Notes: generated by a model not told the origin, from the letters alone. A stretch of 64,000 bases of DNA from Halobacillus dabanensis (GCF_900114165.1 NZ_FOSB01000009.1:119318-183317), one strand, 5' to 3'. Shown: positions 1-9,675, counted from the first letter of the stretch. Translations and numbers: made by a program.

Positions 1-19
1 AAACTTCATAAATCATAGA

Positions 20-53
20 AAAGCCTCCCGAATCTTCTGGTTCGGGAGGCTTT
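20..53. terminator. bidirectional intrinsic terminator
   Basis: A 13-bp perfect stem (AAAGCCTCCCGAA with its complement) has an 8-nt loop and is flanked by A and T runs on both sides. It would end the minus-strand chemotaxis gene at 93 and whatever enters from the left. Confidence 0.85.
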
Positions 54-92
54 CTTTCTCTTTGGCTAGGAAATAATAACTTATATTTATAC

Positions 93-2117
93 TTATCCTT
101 TGACTTTAAAGTGTTTGACCTGCTCATTTAATTGTTCGGATAACGAAGATAACTCATCTGCACTGTGAGAAACTTCTTCTACGGAGCTGTTGGATTGCTG
201 TGCTGCTGCAGTGACTTGTTCCACACCTGCAGCGGATTCTTGGGACACGGATGCTACTTCTTCAATCGAAGCATTCATTTCATAACTATCTTCTGAAATC
301 TTTTTAAGTTTTTCAGAGATTTCTTTACTCTTCGTCACCATATCAGTGACAGATTGTTCAATTTTATCAAAAGTCTCCCCAGTTATTTTCATTTGTTTAG
401 TACCTTGGTCTACTTCCTGATACCCATGTTGTAATGTGTCCACCACAGTCGCCGATTCGGTTTGTATGCCTGATACGATTGCTGTAATATCATCTACAGA
501 ATTCGTCACTTGTTCAGCTAGTTTTCTAACTTCATCAGCTACTACTGCGAATCCTTTTCCATGCTCGCCAGCACGGGCAGCTTCAATGGCAGCATTTAAA
601 GATAATAAGTTTGTTTGTTCTGCGATGTCCTGAATAACTTGGACTAGTTTAGAGATTTCTTGAGATTGCTTGTCCAACCCACGGACTTTTTCAACGGAAT
701 CTTTGACAATTTGATCTATGCTCTGCATTTGTTGAACAGAATGACGCATCATCTCACTGCCATCGTTTGTCATGGATAACACTTGGGTCGATGAATCTGA
801 TACTTCCTGGCCGTTTTGATGGGCTTCCCGGATTTCTGAAACAAAAGCATCCATCATTTCCGAAAGTCGTGATGAACTATTCGCCTGGGATTCTGATCCT
901 GCGGAGAGTTCTTCCATCGTGGAAGCAATTTGTTCACTTCCTTCTCGAACTTCATTTGCAGATTGTTTCAAACCTGCACTTTGTTCAGAAACCTCTGAAG
1001 TGGCTACTTGTAATTGTTCAATAATCCTCTTAATGCTTTCCTTCATTTCATGAGTGGAAGCAGATAATTGGCCGATTTCGTCCTGTCGCTCTTGAAGAAG
1101 GTCTACAGTGAGGTCACCGTCTTCTACTTTCTTCATATCTTCTTGCAATTCAGCAATTGGTTTTCGAATGCGTCGTGCAATAAGGATGGATACAATAACA
1201 GAAAGAATGAGGATCACTAAAACTGTAATTGTGATTGGAAGAAGTACGGCAGCTCCTTTTTCTTCTAGTTCTGCTTTGTCGACGGTTCCGATGATAATCC
1301 AGCCGGTTGTTTCATTGATGGAGTAACCCAACGTTTTATCATCGCCCTCATACTCATATTCGATAACACCAGATGGGGAGGATTGTTCCATGATTTTCAA
1401 ATAATAATCCTCCTCTGAAACATCCGTCCCGACGAGTTCAAGGTCTGGATGAGATAGGAAGGTACCATTATCATCAAAAATAGCAGCATACCCCGTATCC
1501 GCAATTTGAACTCCTTCAACCAGAGCGATGAGTGAATTCATATTAATGTCAATGGAGAAGACTCCTTGCACTTCATCACCGTCGACTACAGCTTTAGCCA
1601 CACTCATGATCATTTCATTTGTATTTGTATCAAGGTATGGTTCTGTCCAAATGAGTTCTCCCTGATTATCTACTGCATCCTGGTACCATGGGCGTGTTCT
1701 TGGATCAAAATCATCAGGTAAATCTAACGAGGAATCTGTAATCGTATTCCCAGACTCTTCAATTCCCATATACGCATTCTTTATCATTTCATTGGAAGAA
1801 CGAACATCATCCATACGACGAATGACTCGGTCTTGCTCAGTAGAATAATTAATGAAAGCCTGTTGTTCGGCATAATGGTTGACGATGTCTTCTTGGGTCT
1901 GGAAGAAAAGATCGAACGAATCACTCAATGTGTTCATCTGTTTCTCCACATTGTCTGTCAATTCATCTGTGGTAATCGAGACACCGAATGTATAACTGGC
2001 ATATCCAATTATGATGCCTGCTACGACAATCAGTGTCAGGAAGGGGATTAAAATTTGCCTTTGCAAAGTGCGGTTGAAAAAAGATCCTTTTTTGTTTTGC
2101 TTTCTTTTTCTAAACAT
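93..2117 (-). CDS. methyl-accepting chemotaxis protein (dCache-HAMP-MCP signal)
   Basis: This is a membrane chemoreceptor that passes ligand binding to CheA/CheW. A short basic N-terminus precedes TM1 (about residues 21-43). The extracellular double-Cache sensor spans about 44-285 and contains [11 protein letters not shown], which is typical of amino-acid-type dCache sensors. TM2 (about 290-313) leads into HAMP (about 313-366). The cytoplasmic helical hairpin carries the invariant tip [19 protein letters not shown] near residues 500-520. The 674-aa length is normal for B. subtilis McpA/B/C and TlpA-type receptors. The start follows a GGAGGTAC ribosome site. A sigma-D type promoter lies about 65 bp upstream and the gene appears monocistronic. 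The ligand cannot be named from sequence; the amino-acid suggestion is inference. Confidence 0.95.
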   Translation of the reverse strand: MFRKRKQNKKGSFFNRTLQRQILIPFLTLIVVAGIIIGYASYTFGVSITTDELTDNVEKQMNTLSDSFDLFFQTQEDIVNHYAEQQAFINYSTEQDRVIRRMDDVRSSNEMIKNAYMGIEESGNTITDSSLDLPDDFDPRTRPWYQDAVDNQGELIWTEPYLDTNTNEMIMSVAKAVVDGDEVQGVFSIDINMNSLIALVEGVQIADTGYAAIFDDNGTFLSHPDLELVGTDVSEEDYYLKIMEQSSPSGVIEYEYEGDDKTLGYSINETTGWIIIGTVDKAELEEKGAAVLLPITITVLVILILSVIVSILIARRIRKPIAELQEDMKKVEDGDLTVDLLQERQDEIGQLSASTHEMKESIKRIIEQLQVATSEVSEQSAGLKQSANEVREGSEQIASTMEELSAGSESQANSSSRLSEMMDAFVSEIREAHQNGQEVSDSSTQVLSMTNDGSEMMRHSVQQMQSIDQIVKDSVEKVRGLDKQSQEISKLVQVIQDIAEQTNLLSLNAAIEAARAGEHGKGFAVVADEVRKLAEQVTNSVDDITAIVSGIQTESATVVDTLQHGYQEVDQGTKQMKITGETFDKIEQSVTDMVTKSKEISEKLKKISEDSYEMNASIEEVASVSQESAAGVEQVTAAAQQSNSSVEEVSHSADELSSLSEQLNEQVKHFKVKG

Positions 2118-2179
2118 TTTGTACCTCCGATTGTTTATGTAAATTCTGGGTTGCTGAATAGCAACGTTCCTCTACACAT

Positions 2180-2206
2180 TCATCGGCTTATAATAGGGGA
2201 TTTTTA
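2180..2206 (-). promoter_or_regulatory. sigma-D (motility) type promoter of the chemoreceptor
   Basis: On the minus strand TAAA is followed by exactly 15 bases and then GCCGATGA, against the B. subtilis sigma-D consensus TAAA-N15-GCCGATAT. It sits 63 bp upstream of the chemoreceptor start in the correct orientation. Confidence 0.8.
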
Positions 2207-2249
2207 AGAGTCTTTGAAATTTTTTAAAAGGTAAGTGTTTCAAATAAAA

Positions 2250-2288
2250 AACTACCACCAATTTCACAGTAGTGAATTGGTGGTAGTT
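2250..2288 (-). terminator. ancestral terminator of tRNA-Ala, now stranded at attL
   Basis: A 14-bp stem (AACTACCACCAATT and complement) is followed on the minus strand by a T-run. It lies directly downstream of the tRNA-Ala 3'-end remnant at 2293-2315. It therefore most likely served the tRNA gene before the element inserted. Confidence 0.75.
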
Positions 2289-2292
2289 AAGT

Positions 2293-2315
2293 AGTGGAGC
2301 ATAGCGGGCTCGAAC
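2293..2315. repeat. attL, copy of tRNA-Ala 3' end
   Basis: These 23 bases are identical to 11290-11312, the 3' end of the intact tRNA-Ala plus two flanking bases. Sequence diverges immediately on both sides. This is the core direct repeat left by site-specific integration. Confidence 0.93.
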
Positions 2316-2368
2316 TAAATCATCCGAAAACACTATACTATCAATATCTGCGGGGGCATTTGATATTT

Positions 2369-2389
2369 TTGACTACGCGTTTGACTACG
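2369..2389 (+). repeat. integrase arm-type repeats, left end
   Basis: Two copies of TTGACTACG start 12 bp apart (2369 and 2381). The same pair with the same spacing and orientation occurs near the right end (11170 and 11182). The placement inside both att cores suggests binding sites for the integrase N-terminal domain. Confidence 0.75.
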
Positions 2390-2451
2390 TTTATGAAAAA
2401 ATTAAGTAAATATTATGGATATGCTCTTATTTGAACCATTTTGATAAGGGA

Positions 2452-5040
2452 CTATTCATTTTTCCACAAGTTATATATTTGGGTTCTTTTATTGAATGCT
2501 TCTTGCCCACCTTCCATAATATCGACAATTTTAGTTTGAATGTCTTTATTGTCAACACTCCCAGTTTCTGTACTTATTTGCTTTTCATCATAAGAAACAG
2601 CGATCACTTGCTCCGAGTCACCTAAAACCGGAATATTTGCATTATGTGTGGCAAAAATGAACTGAACCTCGGGTTTTCTTTCCTTTACCTTTCTAATTAT
2701 TTCGTTATAAATCACTTGATTATCCAAATCATCCTCAGGTTGATCTATCATTATCAGATTATTATCTTTTTGAGATAAAATGAAAAGAACTAATGCTGAA
2801 GCTCTTTGTCCAATAGAGTGTTTGGCTATAGGTTTTCCATGATACTTTATTTCAATTTTGTTAGGAGTTCTAAGCTTTAATAGTTCATTATAGTTTTCTT
2901 TGATTATCTCTTTTACTTTTGATAATTGTGCTTCAGTAACTAAGTTAGAAGTTACTTTAGATTCTTCTAATAAGACATCGACTATAAGCGCTGCAAAATC
3001 AGAATGAGCTTCGCTTATAGATTGGTAAGTATTCTGATTTATTTTAGAACCTTTAAATGACTGTTTTAAATCATCCTGAAAAGATTTTTTATTACCTTTA
3101 AATTCGATACTCAACTCCAACGAGTTCTGATTTGTATTAATCTTTTCTATTTCATCTTTGTAAACTTGGAATTCTCTCAATAACAGTTGATTTCTATCGT
3201 CTAAAGTTGCTCGAATTTGAGATTCGATTACTCCTTTGTTTTCTTCTTGTTTAGTGACTTGATCAATTTCCTTTTTTAACTTATCCTCATTGACTTTCAG
3301 CTTCGCAAAGTCATCAGGATTTAGATTTGGTATATCAATTTCCCTTTTAATCTCAGCGAATTCTTCTTCAAGTGAACTTATAATTCCTCTGATCTCTTCT
3401 AAATACTCCTTAACTTGCTTGGAACTTGAATCAATTTTTCCTATAATATCTTGAAGTTCTTTTTTTACAGCAACTACCGAAGATACTTCTTTTGATAACT
3501 TAACAAATAGCTCTGGTACTTCTGAAGATTCTTGATCACTTAGTTCATTGAGGTCTCTAAGATTATTAGAGGTCAGTAAATTTTCCAACTCCACCTTAAA
3601 TTTATCAACGAGTTCATAAACATTTTTTATGTTTCTTTCATCCTTCTGGAAATTAACTTGTTTAGAAAGCTTTTCAGATAATCCCTTTTCCTCAAATATT
3701 TTTATCTTATGCTTTACATCCCTTAAGTTTCCTCTAAGATCAGGAAGAGTTTCAACTTTATCTTTTAATTGAAACAATTCACTAATTTGTTTGCCCAATT
3801 GATCGTTTTTATTAATTAAATCCCCTTGAAAAGATTTTGTTTTCCTTCCAACTAATTTACTTAATAAATCTAGTTCAAAACCATTTTTCATATAAGATAA
3901 ATCTTTCTGTCCAAAATATAATGGAGTTTGAAGAATAGAGTTAATTGTAACTCCAATCTCCTCACCGTCTTCATTAAGAATATGCGGGACTTCTCCTAAA
4001 ATCCTTTTAATTTTATAGTTTTTTCCGTGATTATCCTGGAGTTCAATGATTACCTGCCCACCTGATTCAAGAAGATTCTTTACTACATCTGTTTTATACT
4101 CTTCATCAGCTGTTGACGGTAGCATATTTAAATTGTACCTAATAGCTTCAATTATGCTTGACTTACCACTACCTCGTATTCCGATTAAGCTATTTAACTC
4201 TGGTGATAAGTTGATTTTTTGGCTATGCATTTTCCCTCCAATCAACTCGACAGACTTTATGTATCCATGGTTATATTCTTTTTGAGATAGTGAAGTCCGA
4301 TTTTGATGATCCTTTAATGCAAGTATGACTGAATCAAAGCTTCCATCCCCAATCTTTATATACGACTCTTTTCCTTTACCTATTTGCTCAATGGTTTTGC
4401 AATCTGAACCTTCAATGAAAGGTAGCTTGTACCCCATCCACTCTTCAAGCTGGTTCATCTTATCTCTAGTACGCCCTTTTTGAAATCCAAGTACTTTATC
4501 CTTAAACCAAGTTTGTTTACTGAGTGACTCTATTAGACCTCCATTACATTCTTTTAAAAAACCACTTTTTTGTTCAACGTGAGCCATTAAGATAAAGTAG
4601 TCCTTGTTATAAGAATCTAAAGTTTCAATTGTTCCAGCTAAATCTTTATTACAACGTGTATTTTCATTTTCTCTATTTTCAATACCCTTGAAGACTTCAT
4701 CAAGAAATTGATTTATAGTTTCGCTTTTCCCATTAATCCAATCTTCGTCTTTAAAGACTATTAAGCAATGGATACCATTAGCACCTTCCTTAACCGATAG
4801 TTCCACTCCAGGTAATAGGGTAATGTTTTCTTTCCTTGCTTTTCTCTTCAAACCTCTGTATTCGCTTAAATCAAACTTATTATGATTTGTAATGACCCCT
4901 AATTTAATGTTTTCTCTTTTTAGTTTTTCTACGTAATCACTTACGAAACGATCCTCTTCTCCAGAATAAGAAAACTCCTTATCTGCTTTTGTGTGAAGAT
5001 GAAAATCCGCTCTTATCCACTCGGTACCAGATTGAAACAT
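2452..5040 (-). CDS. TrlF/Ppl-like protein: PHP phosphoesterase domain plus SMC-like ATPase
   Basis: The N-terminus (about 1-250) is a PHP domain with DFHLHT, the metal-site variant ITNHN, PGVELS and GSDCK. An ABC/SMC-type ATPase follows: Walker A GIRGSGKSS near residue 290, a long coiled-coil region (about 400-680) with many K/E heptads, a signature-like IGQRASALVLF near 745, Walker B LIMIDQPEDDLDN near 760 and a FATHNANIP switch near 805. Fused PHP and SMC-type ATPase proteins are annotated as the TrlF family, and Ppl-type members have been reported as single-gene anti-phage systems. PHP domains cleave phosphoester bonds, so a nuclease gated by DNA sensing is a reasonable but unproven role. 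It is the main cargo of the element, and is strongly AT-rich. The start has a GGGGGAA site. Confidence is high for the domains and moderate for defence. Confidence 0.85.
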   Translation of the reverse strand: MFQSGTEWIRADFHLHTKADKEFSYSGEEDRFVSDYVEKLKRENIKLGVITNHNKFDLSEYRGLKRKARKENITLLPGVELSVKEGANGIHCLIVFKDEDWINGKSETINQFLDEVFKGIENRENENTRCNKDLAGTIETLDSYNKDYFILMAHVEQKSGFLKECNGGLIESLSKQTWFKDKVLGFQKGRTRDKMNQLEEWMGYKLPFIEGSDCKTIEQIGKGKESYIKIGDGSFDSVILALKDHQNRTSLSQKEYNHGYIKSVELIGGKMHSQKINLSPELNSLIGIRGSGKSSIIEAIRYNLNMLPSTADEEYKTDVVKNLLESGGQVIIELQDNHGKNYKIKRILGEVPHILNEDGEEIGVTINSILQTPLYFGQKDLSYMKNGFELDLLSKLVGRKTKSFQGDLINKNDQLGKQISELFQLKDKVETLPDLRGNLRDVKHKIKIFEEKGLSEKLSKQVNFQKDERNIKNVYELVDKFKVELENLLTSNNLRDLNELSDQESSEVPELFVKLSKEVSSVVAVKKELQDIIGKIDSSSKQVKEYLEEIRGIISSLEEEFAEIKREIDIPNLNPDDFAKLKVNEDKLKKEIDQVTKQEENKGVIESQIRATLDDRNQLLLREFQVYKDEIEKINTNQNSLELSIEFKGNKKSFQDDLKQSFKGSKINQNTYQSISEAHSDFAALIVDVLLEESKVTSNLVTEAQLSKVKEIIKENYNELLKLRTPNKIEIKYHGKPIAKHSIGQRASALVLFILSQKDNNLIMIDQPEDDLDNQVIYNEIIRKVKERKPEVQFIFATHNANIPVLGDSEQVIAVSYDEKQISTETGSVDNKDIQTKIVDIMEGGQEAFNKRTQIYNLWKNE

Positions 5041-5107
5041 AGTAATTCCCCCATTAGTTTATTTACATCAATGTAACTTAAAAGTAACTTTCTAACAATA
5101 TACCGTT

Positions 5108-5131
5108 TCTATTGTACTATATCTATTGTAC
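5108..5131 (-). promoter_or_regulatory. direct repeat upstream of the TrlF/Ppl-like gene
   Basis: Two copies of TCTATTGTAC (plus-strand reading) start at 5108 and 5122, about 70-90 bp upstream of the minus-strand start at 5040. The spacing and the AT-rich setting suit a promoter and operator. No regulator is assigned. Confidence 0.35.
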
Positions 5132-5183
5132 CTTTATAAAAACAAATTATCTCCGAACACATTCTTTGAAATGCAATAAATTA

Positions 5184-5222
5184 GGGTGCGTGAAAAAGCA
5201 ATTTAAGCTTTTTCACGCACCC
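5184..5222 (-). terminator. strong hairpin terminator between cargo genes
   Basis: A 16-bp perfect stem beginning GGGTGCGTGAAAAAGC has a 7-nt loop. It sits just past the stop of the 225-aa gene and before the 862-aa gene, separating the two transcripts. Confidence 0.75.
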
Positions 5223-5265
5223 ATTTTATGCTTATATCAAATTAAATTGGCGTATATTATAACCT

Positions 5266-5943
5266 TCAGGTTAAATAATAGTCTGTTTTAGGCCTTTCCA
5301 TAAAAGAATGTATGTTAACTAGTACACCTTGTTCGTCATATTCTGGTGTTCCATAATAATTATCTACTATTTTAAACGCTTCGTTTTCTATTTTTTCTGT
5401 ATCAATAAAATCCTCAAGAATTTTTGCTCTATCTAAATAGAATGTCTGATTTATTTGAGTATCTCCGAAAGTTACTGTGAAGTATTTTTCAATTACTTCA
5501 TCTATTAACTGATTCATTGTCATCTCAATTAATTCACCTAGAGATTCACTGTTACTTTTATTTCGGAGATCCTCTTGTACATTTTTATACTTCTTTGAAA
5601 CTCTCTTACTTGATAAAGATGAAATACTTTCCCAATGTTCAAATAATGGAACAGTATTTCTTATATACGCCTTATGAAGGTTTTTTTGTACTCTATTATT
5701 CTTAATCAATTTTTGAATATCACTTTTGAACCACTCGTTTTGATATTGATTAACCTTCTTACTTTTAATTTGTCCAGAATGTGTTTCATTATATTCTCTA
5801 AGCCAATTATTAAATGTTTGTCGACTAATTACATCATCTCGTTCATCGGTGGTTTTATCTGTATTATCTAATCCCTTAAAACCCACTTCTTCATTAAACA
5901 TCGTAAGTATATCAAATATATCTACTTTATCCTGATTGCTCAT
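5266..5943 (-). CDS. unknown element-borne protein, 225 aa
   Basis: I do not recognise the family. The protein is highly charged and apparently cytoplasmic, with no signal peptide or membrane segment. A basic, helix-rich central region (about 60-130, rich in K and N) includes SRQTFNNWLREY, which could be part of a helix-turn-helix-like DNA contact. The acidic C-terminus ends in the RPKTDYYLT region. The start at 5943 is chosen over 5952 because GGAAGGG lies 10 bases before it and only 1 base before the other ATG. A TATAAT box lies at 5977-5982 on the minus strand. A terminator separates it from the TrlF/Ppl-like gene downstream. A regulatory or partner role for the defence cargo is only a guess. 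Confidence 0.75.
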   Translation of the reverse strand: MSNQDKVDIFDILTMFNEEVGFKGLDNTDKTTDERDDVISRQTFNNWLREYNETHSGQIKSKKVNQYQNEWFKSDIQKLIKNNRVQKNLHKAYIRNTVPLFEHWESISSLSSKRVSKKYKNVQEDLRNKSNSESLGELIEMTMNQLIDEVIEKYFTVTFGDTQINQTFYLDRAKILEDFIDTEKIENEAFKIVDNYYGTPEYDEQGVLVNIHSFMERPKTDYYLT

Positions 5944-6148
5944 CCAAATCATTCCCTTCCATTAGATCCCATATTTATTATAACACTTTATTTGTACAGA
6001 ACGTTGTGAATGTGAAATACAACCAAATCAAGCAATAAATCTATTGAATATCATTATTTATCATTGTCGCTGTGGTAAAGTTCAATCAAGGAAGAAAAGA
6101 AAAAAGCAGTTCTTCCATAAAATTTGTACAGAGGAGATGAGTTTGCGT

Positions 6149-6499
6149 ATGAAGAAGCTGAGAGAGTTTAACAAGTTTGATTGTGAAGCGTTTTTCAAGG
6201 ATAAGGATGTAAGGGTGATGGCGCACGAGCCTTGGTTTGGTTATGACAATGGAGAAAGAACGGAACAGTTAGGAACAAAGTACAAGTGTGTGGTTGCAAC
6301 AGACAGAACTGAATACAAAGGTAAAGACGTATCACCAGATTTAAATGCTGGAGAACAAATTGATGTAAAAGTATCACAACAGCCTAAGAAGTATAAGAAG
6401 TTTAGCAAGATCACTTTTGTAAATCCAACCGCTTCCGTTTATGGCACGTTCCAATCCGAATTAAGCGTACAAGCTGATGACGTTGACATTCAACCATAA
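6149..6499 (+). CDS. conserved mobilizable-element protein of unknown function
   Basis: This small (116-aa) hydrophilic protein begins MKKLREFNKFDCEAFF and contains VNPTASVYGTFQSELSV near its end. It resembles small proteins encoded just before the FtsK-like gene in Tn916-like and MobT-type elements; this is from memory of such elements, not a search. The start is uncertain. GAGGAG at 6131-6136 is followed by ATG (6137, too close), TTG (6143, 6 nt) and ATG (6149, 12 nt), all in frame. The long upstream extension of the reading frame to 6044 is probably untranslated. A G/C-rich hairpin follows the stop. Confidence 0.65.
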   Translation: MKKLREFNKFDCEAFFKDKDVRVMAHEPWFGYDNGERTEQLGTKYKCVVATDRTEYKGKDVSPDLNAGEQIDVKVSQQPKKYKKFSKITFVNPTASVYGTFQSELSVQADDVDIQP

Positions 6500-6510
6500 T
6501 TAATAGCTTA

Positions 6511-6535
6511 GGGGGCAATGAGCCCCCTTCATCTT
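6511..6535 (+). terminator. weak hairpin after the 116-aa gene
   Basis: GGGGGC and GCCCCC pair around a 5-nt loop (6511-6527) and are followed by a T-containing stretch without a long T-run. It could be partial termination or an RNA-stability structure. Confidence 0.4.
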
Positions 6536-6612
6536 ATCAATTTACTCTTTAATAGCTGTGACCGCCGAAGCAGAGCGAAGGCGGAATAAAAGTATGCGGG
6601 GAGTGAAATTAC

Positions 6613-7918
6613 ATGAAAAAGAAAACATATAGGATGCAACGCGGCATTTTCTCGTTTTCAATCATAATCATTTCCCTAATCTTTTGGCTGTTTTTTAATA
6701 AATACTATCCATTATTGATTGAGCGAGCTACAGTCATCCAATTGCCGAACATTGAATCGAAAATTTTCTTAGTACTTGCTGGATCAGTAACGTGCTGCTT
6801 ATTTATTTGCTGGGGAATTCGTAATAAATGCTGGAAAGGTCTGTCTTTTGCCATCAGCTATTACTCAATAACTAAAAGGTTAAGAAGGCAAATAAAAGAT
6901 GCACGTTTTGAGGATGAACGGGAATTTGACAACCGTTTAGTGAGATTACCAAAGATAAAGATTGTATTCGATGATAATCGAATTAGGACAACTGGAAAAG
7001 TGCTAATACAGAATTCTATTAACTTTGATAAAAAGCTTGAGGATATGCGAATTGATGCAGCATTAAAAGGATTCGTTAGTGAACGTCAATATTTATCACA
7101 AGATCGTGATTGGTATGTGTACGAGTTCTATTCTATTGGAGCGCAGAAACAACTTGAGATTAAGTCAGCAGAGAAATTGATTGAATGGTCAAACAAGACA
7201 TCAGACGATTATGCCTTACGCTTAGATGAACGTGCAACTGTACCGTTTCATCATATGGGGTTAGTCGGGCAAACAGGTAGTGGTAAATCGTTTTTTATCC
7301 AAATGCTAGTTGAACAAGTACTTTCAAAAAAAGGTAGATCATGAGTTATTCATTATTGATCCGAAGCGCACAGACGTTTACCAAATGGCTAAATTCACAA
7401 TAGGTATTGATCATACTGCCGATAAAACCAACTCTATTAATTTGATCAAACAATTTCATGACCGAATGAAAAAACGACAAAATGAGTTACAGGAGTATTT
7501 CAAATCAAACCGTAACAAAACTTACAAGGATGCTGGCTTACCCGCCTTATTCATGCTTATTGATGAGTTCGGTGCCTTAAGAGAGTCATGGAAGACTCTA
7601 GCAAAAAAGGAACGTGATGAAGTCGATAGCATACTGTCTGACGTTGCTTTCATGGGCCGTCAACTAGGGTGTATTCTATGGGTCGCTACGCAACAAATGA
7701 ATGCACAGACGATGCCCACAGCGATTAGAGAACAGCTCGTTTTAAAGATTGCTTTAGGTGATAGTGATGAGCAAACATATAGAACTCTGTTTTCTTCTGG
7801 TGTAGAGATACCGCCAGTTCTGTTTACTGCTGGTCAAGGAATTTATAGCTATCCAGGATTAGCAGGCACGGAAAAACCACGGTTGTTGACAGTGCCATAC
7901 TGTAGCTTTTTGAATTAG
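6613..7918 (+). pseudogene. FtsK/SpoIIIE-like coupling protein, frameshifted
   Basis: The first part (6613-7344) has two N-terminal membrane segments (about residues 12-30 and 52-70) and Walker A GQTGSGKS near residue 222. It stops at 7344. The remainder (to 7918) continues in the +1 frame with DHELFIIDPKRTD, Walker B LFMLIDEFGAL and ATQQMNAQTMP. Removing one A from the seven-A run at 7326-7332 joins both parts as VLSKKVDHELF, one full-length protein of about 434 aa. In related elements this ATPase hands the relaxase-DNA complex to the transfer channel. Walker A and B are now on separate frames, so function is probably lost unless ribosomal or transcriptional slippage at the A-run restores it. 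A GGGGAG site precedes the start. Confidence 0.88.
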
Positions 7919-7929
7919 GGAACCTAGTT

Positions 7930-8052
7930 TTTCCTTAAGGAATGCCGGCACAGAGAGTGGAAGGGGACCCGCCGTTTAGGCGGGGAAGGTTCCGCTCCGT
8001 GCTTTACAACCTTTAGGAGAGCTGGGGTGCAGGTAATCACCCCAGCTCCAGT
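7930..8052 (+). other. structured non-coding segment, candidate oriT
   Basis: This lies between the coupling-protein and relaxase genes, where Tn916-type elements keep their transfer origin. It contains a large imperfect hairpin (GCAC...GTGC outer arms at about 7948-8002, inner CCCGCC/GGCGGG) and a perfect 11-bp inverted repeat, GAGCTGGGGTG with complement (8019-8048). No T-run follows either. A role as relaxase target is inferred from position and structure. Confidence 0.5.
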
Positions 8053-8145
8053 TAGGAGCAAAAACCATAACCAAGCCTGTCCTAATAGGCTATGAACCTT
8101 ATAAAACTATTCCGAAAGTTTTATATATTAAGGAGTGAAAAGTAC

Positions 8146-9321
8146 ATGATAAAACCAGACATTGATCAATTTACACTCGTGCTACAAACAACGGATGTAT
8201 TCGACTTTGATGAATGGCGTGAATGGGTTGCAAAAAACATAGTTAGTACATTCTTAATAAACTCTAAAATGCATATGCTATTCGACGAATTAGGTGAATC
8301 CGACACTAAACTGCCAGAAGGCTACACTGTAGGCTATTCACTAATTAATGCACCTTTTTACTTTTGCATCGCATACCATGAAGCATTTTCTAAAATGGGC
8401 GTGATTGTTAAATTCAGTGCATACGCATGGCACGAGTATCGAAAGCGATATGCGGAGAATTTTAATGAGCCAATTCATTTACACAACTTCTTCCAATTGA
8501 TTGAATCAGATGACTATGAGTTTAGACTTTCACGAATCGACATGTACTGTGACTTTTTAAATGAGAACATTGACATTGCTAAATTAAAACGTTCCATAGA
8601 GGATGGAAGGACTGAATTGCGTTATGGGAAATATTAATAAAAGCTATCTCCAAAAAGTTATTGAAGATAACAAAGAAAAACCTTATAAGAAGAACAACTC
8701 AAAATTGTCCGATGTATCCAAAGACTTTCAAGCACAAACTTTGTATATAGGTGCAAAAGGGCGAAACACTAAAGTCCATTTACGTATTTATGATAAAAAA
8801 GAGGAACAACTATCATGAAGCATATGCGCCATATTGCCAAACAAGTAGATGACTGGACACGTGTCGAAGCAGAATTTTCTGGTGAATACGCACATCAATT
8901 AACAAATGTAATTAAAGAATGTAACTGCGATGAAGAATTAAAAAATATCATTATTAGTTCTCTAATTGATCGCTATATGTTCTTTTATACTAATTCTAAT
9001 CGACCTCATAAGATAACTAGATTGATGCTTGATTTGCTAGATAAAAAGGATTTCCATTTTGAGTCACCATCTCCACGTAACAATCTGTTAGAACAATCAA
9101 TAGACCATTTAATTAAAGGTTCTGGCCTTCTCCCCACATTGTGGAAAGTTCAACAAATATGGGGCAATAATACAGCGCAAGAATTAATAGAGTTTTTGTA
9201 CACCCAATATTATGAGGGGTTTGAGCCTAACGATGATCATATCTCGTGGATAAATAAATATAAACCATATTATTTAACTCAAGGAATGCCTTGGGGAAAG
9301 GATGATACACATGCGAATTAA
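8146..9321 (+). pseudogene. Rep_trans/MobT-type relaxase, two frameshifts
   Basis: Three successive frames encode consecutive parts of one Tn916-Orf20/NicK-like protein. Part one (from ATG 8146 behind AAGGAG) carries FRLSRIDMYCDF, the RxDxxxD motif. Part two carries TLYIGAKG and HLRIYDKKEEQ. Part three carries DWTRVEAEFSGEYAHQL. The first break, at about 8632-8637, fits one extra base; the second, at about 8813-8818, fits one missing base at a TCATGA overlap. The two indels cancel, so parts one and three share a frame. The intact enzyme would nick oriT and initiate rolling-circle transfer. As read, only fragments would be made. Translational coupling of part three through the ATGA overlap is possible but would not rebuild the enzyme. 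Confidence 0.88.
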
Positions 9322-9529
9322 CCATATTTCACACCATTTAAAAGAGCTTAAAGCAAACATGGACACTATTGAGGCATACATTTATGCGAATCTAGGACGA
9401 GTTGATAATTTCACACTGTCCGACGATGAGTTATTTAATAAGGTAAATTACCAGTTCAGGCTGTTCAAAGCCCGTTACACAAATCTACAGCTTGAATTAG
9501 ATAACGAAAGGAAAAGGGGATCCAAATAA
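9311..9529 (+). CDS. small element protein, 72 aa
   Basis: I do not recognise the family. It is a short, helical, charged protein (MRINHISHHLKELKANMDT start) ending in a basic tail ERKRGSK. It overlaps the end of the relaxase remnant by 11 bases, which implies translational coupling. ATG 9311 is preferred over ATG 9302 because AAAGGA sits 8 bases before it. Small genes in this position are common between relaxase and excisionase in Tn916-like elements. Confidence 0.6.
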   Translation: MRINHISHHLKELKANMDTIEAYIYANLGRVDNFTLSDDELFNKVNYQFRLFKARYTNLQLELDNERKRGSK

Positions 9530-9675
9530 AGGAAACCTCTCTAATTTGACAGAGGTTCAAGAGCTTCCCCACCTTAAAAATAATGCATTATACATTCTGG
9601 AGTACCCAAAATTGATACCGCAATAAATTCATCAATGAAAATATGGATGTATAAAACCAAGGAGTGAAATAGGCA

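Noticed and set aside
7310..7345. Programmed ribosomal -1 frameshift in the coupling gene
   Set aside because: The second part is in the +1 frame relative to the first, and no stimulatory stem was evident; a simple indel explains it better, although slippage cannot be excluded.
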